Part shown: in pieces, positions 62,750-64,000 of the stretch
Layout: each line of letters opens with the position of its first letter
Numbering within the stretch: the first letter of the stretch is position 1
Source of the DNA: Phalacrocorax aristotelis
Lineage: Eukaryota > Chordata > Aves > Suliformes > Phalacrocoracidae
Direction of reading: 5' to 3'
Assembly: GCF_949628215.1 (NCBI RefSeq)
Contig: NC_134276.1
Coordinates: forward strand, 62,937,233-63,001,232
DNA length: 64,000 nt
Translations under genes and position numbers: made by a program
The notes under the pieces: model-generated
Database searches by the model: none
Seen by the model: only the letters and a program-made list of their open reading frames with translations
Told to the model about the DNA's origin: nothing

Positions 62750-63540
62750 TGTTTTATGCAGGTCCCCCCAAGAGAATACACCTTTTTTTCCAAAGAAGCA
62801 AATCCAAAATTTGTGGCCCCAGGGATATAAACAGCAATAGCTGAGTGCCCACTACACCTCTCACACCAGCCTGGGTAGGGACTGTGCCTCAGGGTACTCC
62901 CACTTGCCGTGACTGTGGGTTTGTGGAGGCAAAGGAATAACCTGATCACAGCAGACATTGCGCTCACCCAGCTGGAGGGGGTGAGGGGATGACGTCGTGA
63001 GAAAATCACAGGCAAGTTAATAGGTAAGCACCCCACACCACACCCCTCACTCCTTAGGGGCAGGGGACTAGGCAGGAGACCATCGTGGAGTCTGGACTTA
63101 CTGGGCTGTGTGCCCTGCCTGCTTGTGTAGCGCGCATGGGGGAAGGGTGAATCTTTCCAGAAGATTCAGATAGGTTGGGCACCCTGAATACTTGCCAGAT
63201 GGCCATCCCAGATTAACGTGTTGCAAAGCAAAGATCCAGAGGCAGAGAGGAGACCACAGACAGTTCCACCTGCTGGGGAGCAGCTGGGGTGATGCTGTCC
63301 CATGGGCAGGGACAAGCACAAACCCCTCAGCTTAGAAGACCTCCCAAGAGAAGGAGCAGAGAGCCTTTGCTGGGGGTGTCCCAGCTTTTTCTTGAAAAAC
63401 TTCCAAGCTGTCCAAGGCTTGGCTGACACTGCTTTCCCCTATCTGGAGCTGGCTGTGAGCAGCCAGCTAAAATCTCACACTGCTGGCTGTGGGTCTCCCA
63501 GCAGAACAGCCTCCCCTTACACCCACACCTAATAAAAAGG
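62750..63540. other. GC-richer, CpG-bearing block of unknown origin
   Basis: This 0.8-kb block is clearly richer in G and C than its surroundings and contains scarce CpG-bearing motifs such as TGACGTCG (62990-62997, one base from a CRE site) and GCGCGC (63130-63135). It also has a TATA-like GATATAAA (62824-62831) and an AATAAA (63531-63536). Several open frames of 60 to 96 codons overlap on both strands (for example 62746-63036, minus), none recognised. It could be part of a repeat or retroviral element whose family I do not recall, or a regulatory element. I cannot decide from the sequence alone. Confidence 0.4.
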
Positions 63541-64000
63541 CTACAGAGCAAAATATGGCACCTTGAAGCTGTTTTCTCCTCTTCTGGAGGATTCCTCCAT
63601 CAGCTGCTTTGGACAATACAATAATTGTCTGCAGCACAGTTGTAAGGCTGAAAATGTGGCCCAAAATATCGGTTTATTTTGTCTTTAGCACGTTTCTAAT
63701 TTGTCAGTGCAGACTGGTCTTACTCACAAGGGGGGAAAGCTATTTTTGTGCTGTTGCCAAGATACTACTGGCACTAGCAGACTGATCAGATAGCAGCTGT
63801 CAGTAGCTGTGACAAACTAACACGATGATTCAAAGAAGGGAATGTAAATGATGTATAACTAACAGTGGTACAGAGCCTGCCTGACATATCTCCTATGTGC
63901 AAATCTTCTGCTTCTGCCTAGAAAGTTGGGTAAGTCAGTCCCATTCCATCGCAAAACTCTCTGTGACTTGGAACATCATGAGAGGAACAACCTAGAGTTA
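63541..64000. other. Unassigned sequence at the window end
   Basis: Nothing recognised. Composition returns to the AT-rich background. Confidence 0.5.

Noticed and set aside
1..64000. CRISPR arrays, tRNA or rRNA genes, bacterial operons, prophage or plasmid features
   Set aside because: No regularly spaced direct repeats, no tRNA-like B-box with cloverleaf arms and no dense coding were seen. The sequence is clearly from a vertebrate nuclear genome.

Overview
The window looks like about 64 kb of AT-rich, CpG-poor nuclear DNA from a bird, most likely a gene desert or part of a very large intron. The evidence for a bird is the repeat content. There are three readable CR1 LINE copies, one of which keeps the typical avian CR1 3' end (a run of ATTCTATGATTCTATGAT). 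There are also two related solo LTRs of a type I know from songbird (passerine) genomes; that last step is recall, not a search. Several much older, decayed repeats of a kind shared by birds, crocodilians and turtles are present. I found no host protein-coding exon, no tRNA or rRNA gene, no CRISPR array and no bacterial-style operon. The longest open frames are either CR1 remnants, antisense shadows of CR1, or about the length expected by chance.

Layout. 1-1871: AT-rich, unassigned. 1877-2467: solo LTR on the + strand with a perfect 5-bp target-site duplication. 2473-23379: unassigned sequence with a possible hAT-like remnant (9549-9640), a purine-rich tract (about 12.3 kb) and an ancient repeat (15160-15235); three stretches here read like possible conserved non-coding elements. 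23380-24745: the best CR1 copy, minus strand, with pieces of endonuclease, reverse transcriptase and the C-terminal region joined across an internal deletion and frameshifts. 28374-28403: a 30-bp orphan LTR end. 29565-30075: ancient CR1, minus strand. 30076-41729: mostly unassigned, with an A21 tract, a perfect 11-bp hairpin and short tandem duplications. 41730-42258: a second CR1 reverse-transcriptase piece, + strand. 48781-48875: ancient repeat. 49085-49244: CR1 3' end, followed 43 bp later by the second solo LTR (49288-49887, minus orientation). 49888-62110: unassigned, with one ancient repeat near 58.45 kb. 62111-62210: ancient CR1 piece. 62750-63540: a GC-richer, CpG-bearing block that stands out from its surroundings and that I could not identify.

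Nothing here works together as a pathway. The recognisable content is the fossil record of retrotransposition: an old layer (CR1 and other sauropsid repeats, heavily decayed), a middle layer (CR1 copies with readable but broken ORF2) and a younger layer (LTRs with recognisable ends and target duplications). I looked for an undescribed biological system and did not find sequence evidence for one. The items most worth checking are the unassigned GC-rich block at 62.75-63.54 kb, the candidate conserved non-coding stretches, and the orphan LTR end at 28.4 kb.
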